Positions 7,418-15,267 of a stretch of 64,000 nt of DNA are shown here, one piece after another (within the stretch, counting starts at the first letter, position 1; each line of letters opens with the position of its first letter). Made by a program: the position numbers and the translations under genes. The notes under the pieces are model-generated. The model was not told the DNA's origin. It saw only the letters and a program-made list of their open reading frames with translations, and did no database searches. Source of the DNA: DAIODI01 sp046349255 (GTDB taxonomy: Bacteria; Pseudomonadota; Alphaproteobacteria; Rhizobiales; Aestuariivirgaceae); NCBI GenBank assembly GCA_046349255.1, contig JAXMCR010000004.1:558001-622000 (forward strand). Reading direction: 5' to 3'.

Positions 7418-7733
7418 GATCAGTCTCCTCTGAGGCTGGGTTGAAAGGTCGCCGTCCCGGCACCCGCCTGGTGCTGAGGACGTCGGTTCGGTCTGCGCGA
7501 CCGTTGATCATGCTGTAGGCGACTGCGGCGATGACGCAGCCGACGATCAGCACTTCGAACAGATTGCTGCGATTGCCTGTCGACAAAACGCGATCGGTAT
7601 AGGCCTGCGCCTTGGCGACCGCCTCGTCCTTGAGATTATTGGGGCGCAGGCGCTCGCGCGCCTCGTTCAGCGTGGTGACGAAAGCCTCGCGGCGGTCCAG
7701 CGCCTCGCGTTCGAGAGCCTGGCGCTTACCCAT
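7344..7733 (-). CDS. DUF3618-like membrane protein
   Basis: A 129-residue protein. It has an N-terminal helix (RREAFVTTLNEARERLRPNN), a central amphipathic stretch, one membrane segment (LFEVLIVGCVIAAVAYSMIN) and a charged tail that overlaps the next gene by 74 bases. The layout fits DUF3618 proteins, which travel with holin-X/DUF1469 and DUF883-like proteins, as here. The start overlaps the end of the upstream gene by 8 bases. Function unknown; membrane stress adaptation is inferred from company and promoters. Confidence 0.7.
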   Translation of the reverse strand: MGKRQALEREALDRREAFVTTLNEARERLRPNNLKDEAVAKAQAYTDRVLSTGNRSNLFEVLIVGCVIAAVAYSMINGRADRTDVLSTRRVPGRRPFNPASEETDHGFEERSAFGSDEERRPRSQQAAD

Positions 7734-8133
7734 GGGTCTTGCTCCGGCGGTTGCCGAGCATCCATTGCATTAGGAGGCTTGCCGGATGGTCGGGCAGCTT
7801 CATCATCGACCGGGCGATGAGCGCGAGGATCGCGATCAGCACGACGAGCGCTCCGGCGACTGCCGCCACTGCCCACGCCTGCGACTGCAGCGTAGCTGAG
7901 AGGATGAAAACCGCTGCGAGCGCCAGGACGACAACAAGCGCTGTTAGCAATACCGAACACACCCAAAGAAGCGCCACCGCGCCGCCCCACTTGCCGGCGA
8001 TGTGGCCAACCTCCGCCCGAGCGAGCTCAAGCTCGACCAGCGCAAGGCCCTTGCCTTCATCGATGAGGCGATGCGCGAGAACCGTCAGGCTCTCGCGTTC
8101 CGCCGGGGGCACATCGCGGATGTCAGGCCGCAT
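7726..8133 (-). CDS. Phage-holin-family (DUF1469) membrane protein
   Basis: A 135-residue protein starting at MRPDIRDVPP (ATG at 8133, with GGAG five bases upstream). Longer readings have no ribosome site. A helix LVELELARAEVGHIAGKWGG is followed by two membrane segments joined by a short turn. This is the holin-X (PF07332) pattern of stress-related inner membrane proteins. It overlaps its neighbours on both sides, so it belongs to one translationally coupled group. Confidence 0.75.
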   Translation of the reverse strand: MRPDIRDVPPAERESLTVLAHRLIDEGKGLALVELELARAEVGHIAGKWGGAVALLWVCSVLLTALVVVLALAAVFILSATLQSQAWAVAAVAGALVVLIAILALIARSMMKLPDHPASLLMQWMLGNRRSKTHG

Positions 8134-8608
8134 CGGCTCCGAGACCTCCCATGGCCTGCTGACCGCCGCGCTGGCCGCTGCGACCGGCATTGCGCCGAAC
8201 GCCCACGGCGCGCCGTTCACGCTGCCGGCGCTCTTCCTCCCGTGCCCGGGCGCGGATGTAGCCGCCGATCGCCACGCCACCGACGAGCGCGATGGCGACC
8301 GTCGTATAGGGGTGTTCGTAGACGAAATCGCGCGCATCGGTCGCCATGTCTCGCATGTCGCTGTCGCGGATGTATTCGGCCCATTCGTCCATGCGGTCGG
8401 CTACCGTCTGCACCTGCTCCTGCAGGGCCGGAAGATCCTCGAAACTCGACGCGAGGCCCCTCGTCGATTCCGCAAGCGCCTCGAGCTGATCTGCGCCCGC
8501 GGTTCGTCGCGTGGCGAACGAACTCGTGATCTTCAGGATCTCCTCGATGATCGGACCGGTATTTCCGCGGCCGCCGGAGCGCCGCTCATTCATTCTCGTG
8601 TTGGCCAT
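8123..8608 (-). CDS. DUF883-like membrane-anchored protein
   Basis: A 161-residue protein from the ATG at 8608 (GAGGGT upstream). It has a long helical N-terminal part (LEALAESTRGLASSFEDLPA, VQTVADRMDEWAEYIRDSDM). The segment FVYEHPYTTVAIALVGGVAI then GGYIRARAREEERR matches the ElaB/YqjD pattern: a C-terminal membrane anchor followed by a basic tail. In E. coli such proteins bind ribosomes at the inner membrane in stationary phase; that role here is only an analogy. An exact EcfG promoter lies 37 bases upstream. Confidence 0.75.
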   Translation of the reverse strand: MANTRMNERRSGGRGNTGPIIEEILKITSSFATRRTAGADQLEALAESTRGLASSFEDLPALQEQVQTVADRMDEWAEYIRDSDMRDMATDARDFVYEHPYTTVAIALVGGVAIGGYIRARAREEERRQRERRAVGVRRNAGRSGQRGGQQAMGGLGADAA

Positions 8609-8644
8609 CGTAACCCTCGTTCCGTCTCCATTGACTGGTGCTGG

Positions 8645-8670
8645 AACGAGCACGCAGGCCCCAAGGTTCC
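8645..8670 (-). promoter_or_regulatory. EcfG-type promoter, minus strand
   Basis: On the minus strand GGAAC (8670-8666), 17 bases and CGTT (8648-8645) match the EcfG consensus exactly. The site lies just before and partly inside the hypothetical gene at 8679-8933 and would start a transcript about 30 bases before the ATG at 8608. The same DNA read on the plus strand is also close to consensus (GGAAC-N17-GGTT), but no plus-strand gene follows. Confidence 0.6.
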
Positions 8671-8678
8671 CGCTTCGC

Positions 8679-8933
8679 TCACTCGGTCGGGATGTTGCCG
8701 AGAGCGGTCGCGAACGCTGCGGCGGAGAACGTGCTGGCGAACGCCACCGCGAGCATCGCGCAGGCCACGGTGGTGCTGTCGCTCCCCGCCAGCATGCGAT
8801 GCAGGTCGAAAACGTTGCAGGCGATCATCACGTCGAGAAGACCGAGGCCGACCGCGCACCCGCCTGCCGCCTGCGCGCACAGGAAGCGGGGTGCCAGAGC
8901 AACGGACTTCGCTGTCTTGCGATGCGGGCTCAT
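8679..8933 (-). CDS. Hypothetical membrane protein
   Basis: An 84-residue protein with two hydrophobic segments (ALAPRFLCAQAAGGCAVGLG, TTVACAMLAVAFASTFSAAA). I do not recognise a family. Its ATG overlaps the stop codon of the gene upstream (ATGA), so the two are translated together. Confidence 0.55.
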   Translation of the reverse strand: MSPHRKTAKSVALAPRFLCAQAAGGCAVGLGLLDVMIACNVFDLHRMLAGSDSTTVACAMLAVAFASTFSAAAFATALGNIPTE

Positions 8934-9091
8934 CTCGGGAAGAACGCCAGGTAGACGATGATGAAGCCGACGATCACAGCCGCAAGCGCCACGAACAGCA
9001 CGCGATGCACGTTGTGACCGGTAACGGCCTGCCGCGCCTGCGTCGGTTCAATAATGCGTTCCCGGCTCGTGTTGGTGTCGCGTTCGCTCAT
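8930..9091 (-). CDS. 53-residue single-helix membrane protein
   Basis: The protein starts MSERDTNTSRERIIEPTQAR and ends with one membrane helix (LFVALAAVIVGFIIVYLAFF). AGGGAG lies 6-11 bases before the ATG. It is the first gene of the minus-strand stress group and follows an exact EcfG promoter by about 25 bases. Small one-helix proteins of this kind are common in EcfG regulons; no function is known. Confidence 0.7.
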   Translation of the reverse strand: MSERDTNTSRERIIEPTQARQAVTGHNVHRVLFVALAAVIVGFIIVYLAFFPR

Positions 9092-9115
9092 CGGTGGCTC
9101 CCTGCCGTTGTCGAC

Positions 9116-9141
9116 GGAACGGTTCAGGACCGGGTCGGGTT
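9116..9141 (+). promoter_or_regulatory. EcfG-like promoter for the desaturase gene
   Basis: GGAAC (9116-9120), 17 bases, then GGTT (9138-9141): one mismatch in the -10. Transcription from here would begin only about a dozen bases before the ATG at 9160. It overlaps the opposite-facing promoter at 9118-9143. Confidence 0.4.
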
Positions 9142-9143
9142 CC
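9118..9143 (-). promoter_or_regulatory. EcfG-type promoter for the minus-strand stress group
   Basis: On the minus strand GGAAC (9143-9139), 17 bases and CGTT (9121-9118) match the EcfG consensus exactly. It lies 27 bases before the start codon at 9091. Confidence 0.7.
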
Positions 9144-9159
9144 GTGCTATATCAGTGAC

Positions 9160-10053
9160 ATGGACCACAAGGCCCTTATCGCCTCGCTGAATGAGACTGA
9201 GCGTGCGGAACTGACGGCGACCTCGAATGCCGCAGGCCTCCGGCATCTCGCCGGGCACGCAGGCGCCATCGCATTGCTCGCGGCGATCATCGCATCCGGC
9301 ATGCCGGGATGGCCGCTGGCGCTGGTGCCGCTCGGTATCCTCGTCGTGTTCCTGTTCACGCTGATGCACGAGGCGAGCCATCGCACCGCATTCCGCTCGG
9401 AGTGGCTGAACGACATCTGCGCCCGCGCCGCCGGCTTTCTTCTGTTTCTGCCGCCCGAGTGGTTCCGGTATTTCCACTTCGCGCACCACCGGCACACGCA
9501 GGATCCGGCGCGCGATCCCGAACTTGCCGCACCGAAGCCGGAGACGCGGTGGCAGTACCTGAAGTATGTGTCGGGATTCCCCGTGTGGCGCGGCAACCTC
9601 ACCACGCTCCTGCGCAATGCATGGGGAAGCGCCCGTGACGCCTATGTCCCTGAGAAGGCGCGACGGCGGATCGTGTCAGAGTCTCGGCAGATGCTCGCTG
9701 CGTATGCCGTCCTATTGGCAACATCCGTTTTGATCCACTCGACGATGCTGCTGTGGGTATGGTTGATCCCAGCCCTGCTAGGGCAGCCGTTTCTGCGGCT
9801 ATACCTGCTCGCCGAGCACGGGCGCTGCCCGTTCGTCCAGAACATGCTCGAGAACAGTCGCACGACCTTCACCAACCGGCTCGTGCGGGCGATCGCGTGG
9901 AATATGCCGTACCACGCCGAACACCACGCGTATCCGGCCGTCCCCTTCCACAAGCTACCGCAATTCCACGCGCTGGCGGCGCGGCACGTGAAGGTGACGG
10001 AGCGGGGGTATGCGCGCTTCAATGCCAACTATGTCGCTGCCCTGAAACGATGA
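9160..10053 (+). CDS. Membrane fatty acid desaturase
   Basis: A 297-residue integral membrane protein with the three histidine boxes of the di-iron desaturase/hydroxylase superfamily: HEASH, HFAHHRH and HAEHHAYP. Hydrophobic pairs lie before each box. The third box has the context NMPYHAEHHAYPAVPFHKLP, as in acyl-lipid desaturases rather than carotenoid hydroxylases, though the substrate is not certain. It would introduce a double bond into membrane lipids using oxygen. The ATG at 9160 lacks a ribosome site and has a very short leader if the overlapping EcfG-like promoter is used. Confidence 0.8.
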   Translation: MDHKALIASLNETERAELTATSNAAGLRHLAGHAGAIALLAAIIASGMPGWPLALVPLGILVVFLFTLMHEASHRTAFRSEWLNDICARAAGFLLFLPPEWFRYFHFAHHRHTQDPARDPELAAPKPETRWQYLKYVSGFPVWRGNLTTLLRNAWGSARDAYVPEKARRRIVSESRQMLAAYAVLLATSVLIHSTMLLWVWLIPALLGQPFLRLYLLAEHGRCPFVQNMLENSRTTFTNRLVRAIAWNMPYHAEHHAYPAVPFHKLPQFHALAARHVKVTERGYARFNANYVAALKR

Positions 10054-10083
10054 AGGGGCGGCCAGCGCGGCCGCCCCTTCATC
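10049..10083. terminator. Bidirectional terminator
   Basis: A perfect 15-bp inverted repeat (10049-10063 with 10069-10083) around a 5-base loop contains the desaturase stop codon. It lies between two convergent genes and can serve both. Confidence 0.75.
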
Positions 10084-10099
10084 AAGCCTTAGGCGAAGC

Positions 10100-10339
10100 T
10101 TACGACTTCTTGCACTGCGCCATCGTCTTGTCGTCGGACTTCAGTACCTTCTCGGCCTCGGCCTTGCTGGTGAACTGCTGGTGATGGATCTGCACCATCG
10201 CCTTGCCGTCCGGCTTCTTCTCGGAAATCTCGCACTTGCCCGTCTTGGCGTCGCGAACGATGTAGTACTCCGTCGCCGCGAACGCGGAGCCGGAAAACGC
10301 GACGAGCGACGCCACGGTGATCAGTGTGCGGAGTTTCAT
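10100..10339 (-). CDS. Small exported protein
   Basis: A 79-residue protein starting MKLRTLITVASLVAFSGSAF with cleavage likely after AFA. The mature part ATEYYIVRDAKTGKCEISEK carries two cysteines (KCEI and QCKKS) that could form a disulfide. A Met two codons upstream is an alternative start, but the GGTGGA spacing favours 10339. Similar short periplasmic proteins occur in Rhizobiales. Function unknown. Confidence 0.7.
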   Translation of the reverse strand: MKLRTLITVASLVAFSGSAFAATEYYIVRDAKTGKCEISEKKPDGKAMVQIHHQQFTSKAEAEKVLKSDDKTMAQCKKS

Positions 10340-10522
10340 GGTCATTCCACCAGTTGGATCGGGGATCAGGGGTTCGACCAGCACTGCCAAGACCGATCCG
10401 TCATCGAGCTTTGGAGTTCATTTCGGTGCGGCAGGCGCCGTTCGATGCATGCATCATCGACTGCACGCGTTTCCACCCGTTGTCCGCAGTGTTTCACTGC
10501 GTAACAAAACGAATCCGGTGCG

Positions 10523-11200
10523 CTACGCGGTTACAGTTTCCCGAACCGTCGTCTCGATCGCGATCTCGACGCCCCGCACCATGCGGGCGAGTTCCATCGA
10601 GGGCAGCTCCGTGCGCTTCTGCATGTCGCTCGCTGCGCTGCAGCGGCCCTCGACGATCAGGGCAGCGACCTGTTCCGGCGTGTACGGAACATGGATGAAC
10701 CCGGCCGGGACTGGGAGACGTTGCCGATCCAACTCGTGCAGCAAGGTGTAGAGGCACGCATTGCAGAGATACGCGCCCGCCGTGGTGGACAGCTTGGCGG
10801 GGATGCCCTCGGCGAGGAGCCGTGTTTCGATCGAGCGCAACGGCAACGTCGCGAAGAGTCCCGCAGCAGCGTCCTCCCGCAGCGGTTCGTCGCGCACCAC
10901 CGCGCCAGAATTGTCGGGAATATCGAAATCGGTGACGTTGATGCCGATGCGTTCGAGCCGAAGCATCGGCTCGCCCGGATAGAGACCGAGCGCGATGATC
11001 CCCGCAGGACGAAACTCCTCGATCAGGCGGGCGATTTCCGCCGCCAGCGGATGGAGAACGACGGGCAACGCACGGCCGATCACGCGCCTGCCGGCGATCG
11101 AGCTCCCATCGAGCGCCCGCATGACGTCGTATGCCGGATTGAATGGGCGCCCGCCATAGGGTTCGAAGCCGGTCACCAGGAAAGGACGGTCCTCGGTCAT
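10523..11200 (-). CDS. pcp: Pyroglutamyl peptidase I (pyrrolidone-carboxylate peptidase)
   Basis: A 225-residue cysteine peptidase of family C15, which removes N-terminal pyroglutamate from peptides. The start VTGFEPYGGRPFNPAYDVMR is typical. Catalytic residues are readable as Glu in RLERIGIN, Cys in AGAYLCNACLY and His in FIHVPYTPEQ. It is a cytoplasmic enzyme and stands alone between the stress region and the photosynthesis cluster. Confidence 0.88.
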   Translation of the reverse strand: MTEDRPFLVTGFEPYGGRPFNPAYDVMRALDGSSIAGRRVIGRALPVVLHPLAAEIARLIEEFRPAGIIALGLYPGEPMLRLERIGINVTDFDIPDNSGAVVRDEPLREDAAAGLFATLPLRSIETRLLAEGIPAKLSTTAGAYLCNACLYTLLHELDRQRLPVPAGFIHVPYTPEQVAALIVEGRCSAASDMQKRTELPSMELARMVRGVEIAIETTVRETVTA

Positions 11201-11293
11201 GGCGTAGAGTCAATGTTCTGAAACTGCAGGGGGTGGACGCGCATTGCCTAGCGATCTGAGCAGACTTTGCGGCGACGGCAAAGAGGGCGACAG

Positions 11294-11482
11294 ATGAAAC
11301 CGAGCGAGGCGCGATGGGAGTGGCGAGTCTTCGGCGAGCGGTCAGCGGTGGCCGTCGAGCTACTCGAGGGAGAGCATAGGCTGCCTCGCCGAGATCAGCG
11401 ACGTGGCTCTGCCCGGACGGGAGGTGCGAACGGTCGCCGCCGAGCATCGCGACCTTCATCAGCTGCGCGCGGCGCATCCTAA
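11294..11482 (+). other. Possible gene remnant at the edge of the photosynthesis cluster
   Basis: The gap 11201-11498 holds no intact gene I can support. The short frame from 11294 starts MKPSEARWEWRVFGERSAV, which to me resembles the N terminus of CYTH-like proteins in relatives, then turns into unconserved Arg-rich sequence. It may be the stump of a gene cut when the cluster inserted, or chance. No ribosome site decides the matter. Confidence 0.2.
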
Positions 11483-11498
11483 AGCGCCACGTGGCCGG

Positions 11499-11768
11499 CT
11501 AGGACCGCCAGCGTAGAGCCAGGTCGGCAACGTGCGCGAAGAGCGCCAGCGCCAGCAATCCGCCCACAATGGGGATACCTGCTCCGGACAACACCGCCCA
11601 AAGCGCGCCGAGCAAGCTTGCGCCAGCGGCAAGGTTGACGAGCAGGGGCAACGGTCGAGGACCCGTACCGGTGCGGGCGCGCCACAGGAGGAGCGCGAGC
11701 GCTTCTACTGCCATGAGCCCAAGGATCAGCGGCACGATGGTGCCGTCGCGGATCAGCGCTTCGAGCAT
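11499..11768 (-). CDS. Small PGC membrane protein after bchP
   Basis: An 89-residue protein with about three membrane segments (GTIVPLILGLMAVEALALLL, LVNLAAGASLLGALWAVLSG, VGGLLALALFAHVADLALRW). It begins 10 bases after the bchP stop and is the last gene of the minus-strand bchG group. Comparable small membrane ORFs sit next to bchP in other purple bacteria. Function unknown; a role in pigment handling is only inferred from position. Confidence 0.65.
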   Translation of the reverse strand: MLEALIRDGTIVPLILGLMAVEALALLLWRARTGTGPRPLPLLVNLAAGASLLGALWAVLSGAGIPIVGGLLALALFAHVADLALRWRS

Positions 11769-11778
11769 GGGCCCGCCG

Positions 11779-12966
11779 TCACGGCGGGACGAGGCCCAGG
11801 AGGTGCGCGAGGTCCTTGAAGAAGATGCGCACGTGTGCGGCGGGCTTCGAGCGCACCATGCGCTTGTTCATGTAGGCTTCCCAGGTGATGCGCTGCACGT
11901 CGGGGTCCGCGCACATCGATACGAAGCGCTCGCGGCGCGCGTCGTTCTTGTACCAGAAGTGCTGCATGATCCCGAGAACCCAGAACACCCGGCCGTGGGC
12001 CTTCATGAACCGCTTGCGGGCGGTCGCGAGTTGCCGCGCGTCGCCGGTCGCGAGGAATCCCTCGACCGCGTCCGCGGCCATGCGTCCGCACGTCATCGCG
12101 TAATAGATGCCTTCGCCCGATGCCGGCGCGACGACGCCCGCCGCATCGCCGGCAAGCACCACGTCGCGCCCGTTGTCCCACCGCTTCAGCGGCTTCAGGG
12201 GGATTGGCGCGCCTTCGCAACGCACCGTTTCAGCTCCGTCGAGCCCGGTGCGCCGGCGCAGCGCCGTCACCGCCTCGCGCAGGGCAAAGCCCTTGTGGGC
12301 GCTGCCAGTGCCGATGCTCGCGTGTTCGCCGTGCGGGAAGACCCAGCAGTAGAAGTCCGGCGAGAACTCCGCCTGGTAGTAGATGTCGCAGCGCTTCGCA
12401 TCGTACGCGGCGCGCTCCGTGCGCTCGGTGCGGACCACCTCGTGGTAGGCGAACACGAAGGGCGCCTTGCCGGCGTTCGGCACGGCGGTGCGCGCAACTG
12501 CGGAGTTGGCGCCGTCCGCCCCGATCACTGCGCGCGCCGTGAGCGTGCCCTTCGCCTTCGTGCCCTTCGCCTCGAAGTGGACGACGGCGTTGCCTTGCGC
12601 GTCTCGGGAAAAGTCCGTGTACGTGCCGGCGATGCGCGTCGCGCCGTTCTGTCGCGCGCGCTCGCGCAGCCATTCGTCGAAGACGTCACGATCGACCATG
12701 CCCACGTAGCCGCCCTCGATCGGCATGTCGACCGCCCGGTTGCTTGGCGCGACAATGCGCGCGGAGTGCACCTGCGCCACCATCAGCGATGGCGGGATCG
12801 CGAATTCCTCGACGAGCTTCGGCGGGATCGCGCCGCCGCACGGCTTCACCCGGCCGATTCGATCGAGCAGTGCCACCCGCCGGGCCTTGCGCGCAAGATC
12901 GGCCGCGGCGGTCGCACCGGCCGGTCCGCCGCCCACCACCACCACGTCGAAGAGTTCGTCGGTCAT
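11779..12966 (-). CDS. bchP: Geranylgeranyl reductase BchP
   Basis: A 395-residue flavoprotein that reduces the geranylgeranyl tail of bacteriochlorophyll to phytyl. The N terminus DVVVVGGGPAGATAAADLAR binds FAD. RVKPCGGAIPPKLVEEF and the later DVVLAGDAAGVVAPASGEGI are typical of this reductase family. The ATG at 12966 overlaps the upstream stop codon (ATGA), and the product of the upstream bchG is its substrate. Confidence 0.95.
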   Translation of the reverse strand: MTDELFDVVVVGGGPAGATAAADLARKARRVALLDRIGRVKPCGGAIPPKLVEEFAIPPSLMVAQVHSARIVAPSNRAVDMPIEGGYVGMVDRDVFDEWLRERARQNGATRIAGTYTDFSRDAQGNAVVHFEAKGTKAKGTLTARAVIGADGANSAVARTAVPNAGKAPFVFAYHEVVRTERTERAAYDAKRCDIYYQAEFSPDFYCWVFPHGEHASIGTGSAHKGFALREAVTALRRRTGLDGAETVRCEGAPIPLKPLKRWDNGRDVVLAGDAAGVVAPASGEGIYYAMTCGRMAADAVEGFLATGDARQLATARKRFMKAHGRVFWVLGIMQHFWYKNDARRERFVSMCADPDVQRITWEAYMNKRMVRSKPAAHVRIFFKDLAHLLGLVPP

Positions 12967-14300
12967 GACGTCACCGTTGCGTTGCGAGGCGCGGCGATGG
13001 CCGCGGGGGAAGCATTGATGCGAGGCGCGAGGATGCCGGCCGCCATCACGCCGGAGACGAGAAACAGCGCCGCCTCGCCGGCAAAGACGCTGGCGTAGGC
13101 TTCGAGCGGCGAGCCGAGCAGATGGCGCGCGAGATCGGCGGACGCGGTGCCGAGGAAGCCGCCGAGGCCGAAGGCGATCGCCTGCGCGGCGCCCCAAAGA
13201 CCCATGCGGACACCTTCGCGCGCCTCGCGACCGGTTTCGGCGAGCCCCATCATCGAACCGATGGCGGAAACCGCGAAGGCGCCGTTGCCGACGCCGAGCA
13301 CCGCGACATTTGCAGGGAGGTGCCAGTGCGCCGATGCAAACCCGGCGACGGAGAGACCAGCCAGCGCCAGGGCGGAGACGATGCAGCCGAGGATCGACCA
13401 AAGCCTCAGCGAGCGCAGCCGCGGGCCGAACCAGCCGCTGCCCGCGAGCGCCACGAGGATCATGCCCGTCATCACGCCGCCGTGCTGGAGGCCGGAGAGG
13501 GAGGTGGTCTCCCCCGGCGTCATCGCGAACACCGCGCCCGCGAACGGTTCGAGGATCAGGTCCTGCGCCGAGTAGGCGAGCATCGAGACGAAGATGAAGA
13601 TGGCGAAACGGCGCGCTTCGGGGTCCGCCCACTCGCGCGCGAGCGCCGCCTTGAACGTGCCCTTCGGCAGCGCTTTGCCGGCTTCGGGAGAAGCGTGTCC
13701 GCGTCCCTCGATCCCGTAGAGGGCGAGTGCTGCGACGAGCACGGCGCCAGCGCTGACGGCCGCCGTCACCTGGATCAGTCGGGTGAGGGAGAACGGATCG
13801 AGGAGCTTACCGGCGATGCCAGCCGTGACGGCGAATCCCGCGATCATCATGATCCAGACGACCGTCGCGGCGACCGCGCGCCGCTTTTCGCCGACGAGGC
13901 TCGCCAGCAACGCCAGCAGCGACGTTCCCGCCGCGCCGACACCTATACCGACGATGGTGAAGGCGAGGAAGCCCGCGAGCGTCCCGAGGACGGGACTAAA
14001 GCTCAGCAACGCCGTCGCCAGCGCCGCGCCGATGCCGCCCGTTGCGAGGACGGCCATGCCGGCGATGATCCAGGGGGTGCGGCGCCCCGATCGGTCGGAG
14101 CCGAAGCCCCAGCGCGGCCGCAGCAGCTGGATTGCGTAGTGCCAGCCGACGAGGATGCCGGGCAGCATCGCGGGCATGGCGAGTTCGACGACCATCACGC
14201 GGTTGATGGTGGAGGTGATGAGCACAACGATCGCGCCGAGTGCCGTCTGGACGAGGCCGAGGCGAATGATGCCGAACCAGCTCAAGGGCGCGCGGGTCAT
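12963..14300 (-). CDS. PucC/BCH2-family membrane carrier
   Basis: A 445-residue protein with about twelve membrane helices, of the PucC/LhaA/Orf428 branch of the major facilitator superfamily. Typical stretches are LITSTINRVMVVELAMPAML, RPRWGFGSDRSGRRTPWII and SLSGLQHGGVMTGMILVAL. It sits between bchG and bchP, as the orf428 (bch2) homologue does in Rhodobacter. Members help insert or deliver bacteriochlorophyll to light-harvesting proteins. It overlaps both neighbours by ATGA. The start MTRAPLSWFG is chosen for the overlap; longer readings run through bchG. Confidence 0.88.
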   Translation of the reverse strand: MTRAPLSWFGIIRLGLVQTALGAIVVLITSTINRVMVVELAMPAMLPGILVGWHYAIQLLRPRWGFGSDRSGRRTPWIIAGMAVLATGGIGAALATALLSFSPVLGTLAGFLAFTIVGIGVGAAGTSLLALLASLVGEKRRAVAATVVWIMMIAGFAVTAGIAGKLLDPFSLTRLIQVTAAVSAGAVLVAALALYGIEGRGHASPEAGKALPKGTFKAALAREWADPEARRFAIFIFVSMLAYSAQDLILEPFAGAVFAMTPGETTSLSGLQHGGVMTGMILVALAGSGWFGPRLRSLRLWSILGCIVSALALAGLSVAGFASAHWHLPANVAVLGVGNGAFAVSAIGSMMGLAETGREAREGVRMGLWGAAQAIAFGLGGFLGTASADLARHLLGSPLEAYASVFAGEAALFLVSGVMAAGILAPRINASPAAIAAPRNATVTS

Positions 14301-15181
14301 GAAATCACCATGGGAAGGGTTCGAACGGCGAAGGCCGAGGCGAGCATGCCTAGCACGTAGAGCGTGGTGCCGGTGGCGTTGTACCAGGGGGCTCGTTCCT
14401 TGGGCGCTGCGAGCAGCCTGCCCATCAGGACCACCTGCACCAGTGACAGCAGCGCGACGACCGCGGCGTGCCATGGCCGGTCCCACGACCAGAGCAGCGC
14501 GATCACGACGATCTGCGGCACGAGCATCACGCCGCAGGCGAGACGCGCGGCGTTGTCGACGCCCAGCGTCGCAGGCAGCGAGCGCACGCCGAACTTCAGA
14601 TCGCCCTCGACCGACTTGAAGTCGTTCAGCGTCATGATGCCGTGCGCTCCGACGCTGTAGAGGAGGGCGAGGATGAGAATCGGCTGCGGCGGCAGGGTGC
14701 CGGCCATGACCGCCGCGCCCGTGAACCAGGGCAGGCCCTCATAGGAGAGCCCGACGGCGGCGTTGCCCACCCAGCCGTTCTGCTTGAGGCGAAAGGGCGG
14801 GGCGCTGTACATCCAGGCAAGCGTGAGGCCGAGAACGCAGGCCGCCAACACCCACGGCCCCAGCACCCAGGCGAGGAGCAGCGAGAGAGCGGTCCAGGCG
14901 ATCGCAATGTAGAGACCCCATCGGCCGGGAACCCGACCGGACGGGATTGGCCGGTTGGGCTCGTTGATCGCATCGACGTGCCGGTCGAACCAGTCGTTGA
15001 CCGCCTGGCTCGTGGCGCAGACCATCGGACCTGCGAGCACGATGCCGGCGGCGGCCAACAGCCACCTGCCGGAGAGCGGTTGTCCCGAGGAGATCACGCC
15101 GCAACCGAATGCCCACATCGGGGCAAACCAGGTGATCGGCTTCAAGAGCTCCAGGACCGCAGACAGGGCCGGACGCGCCAT
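14297..15181 (-). CDS. bchG: Bacteriochlorophyll synthase BchG
   Basis: A 294-residue membrane prenyltransferase of the UbiA superfamily that attaches geranylgeranyl pyrophosphate to bacteriochlorophyllide a. The first Asp-rich motif is in AVNDWFDRHVDAINEPNRPI. The second is HGIMTLNDFKSVEGDLKFGV. About eight membrane helices are visible. It is the first gene of the bchG-carrier-bchP group, and two PpsR-type palindromes lie 30-70 bases upstream of its start. Confidence 0.95.
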   Translation of the reverse strand: MARPALSAVLELLKPITWFAPMWAFGCGVISSGQPLSGRWLLAAAGIVLAGPMVCATSQAVNDWFDRHVDAINEPNRPIPSGRVPGRWGLYIAIAWTALSLLLAWVLGPWVLAACVLGLTLAWMYSAPPFRLKQNGWVGNAAVGLSYEGLPWFTGAAVMAGTLPPQPILILALLYSVGAHGIMTLNDFKSVEGDLKFGVRSLPATLGVDNAARLACGVMLVPQIVVIALLWSWDRPWHAAVVALLSLVQVVLMGRLLAAPKERAPWYNATGTTLYVLGMLASAFAVRTLPMVIS

Positions 15182-15211
15182 GCTCGAAACTTAGAATCGA
15201 GCGCGCGTGAC

Positions 15212-15253
15212 TGTCAATGAATCTTGACGTTTTAGTGTCGGAGAAAGTGGACA
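15212..15253 (-). promoter_or_regulatory. Paired PpsR-type operators before bchG
   Basis: TGTCGGAGAAAGTGGACA (15236-15253) matches the PpsR/CrtJ consensus TGT-N12-ACA exactly. TGTCAATGAATCTTGACG (15212-15229) differs in its last base and contains a GTCAA/TTGAC dyad. They are 6 bases apart, suited to cooperative binding by PpsR, encoded immediately next door. Confidence 0.6.
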
Positions 15254-15267
15254 GTTACGCCGCGGTT

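Noticed and set aside
9160..10053. Considered as a carotenoid hydroxylase or ketolase because of the histidine boxes
   Set aside because: The context of the third box (NMPYHAEHHAYP) and the position among stress genes favour a lipid desaturase.
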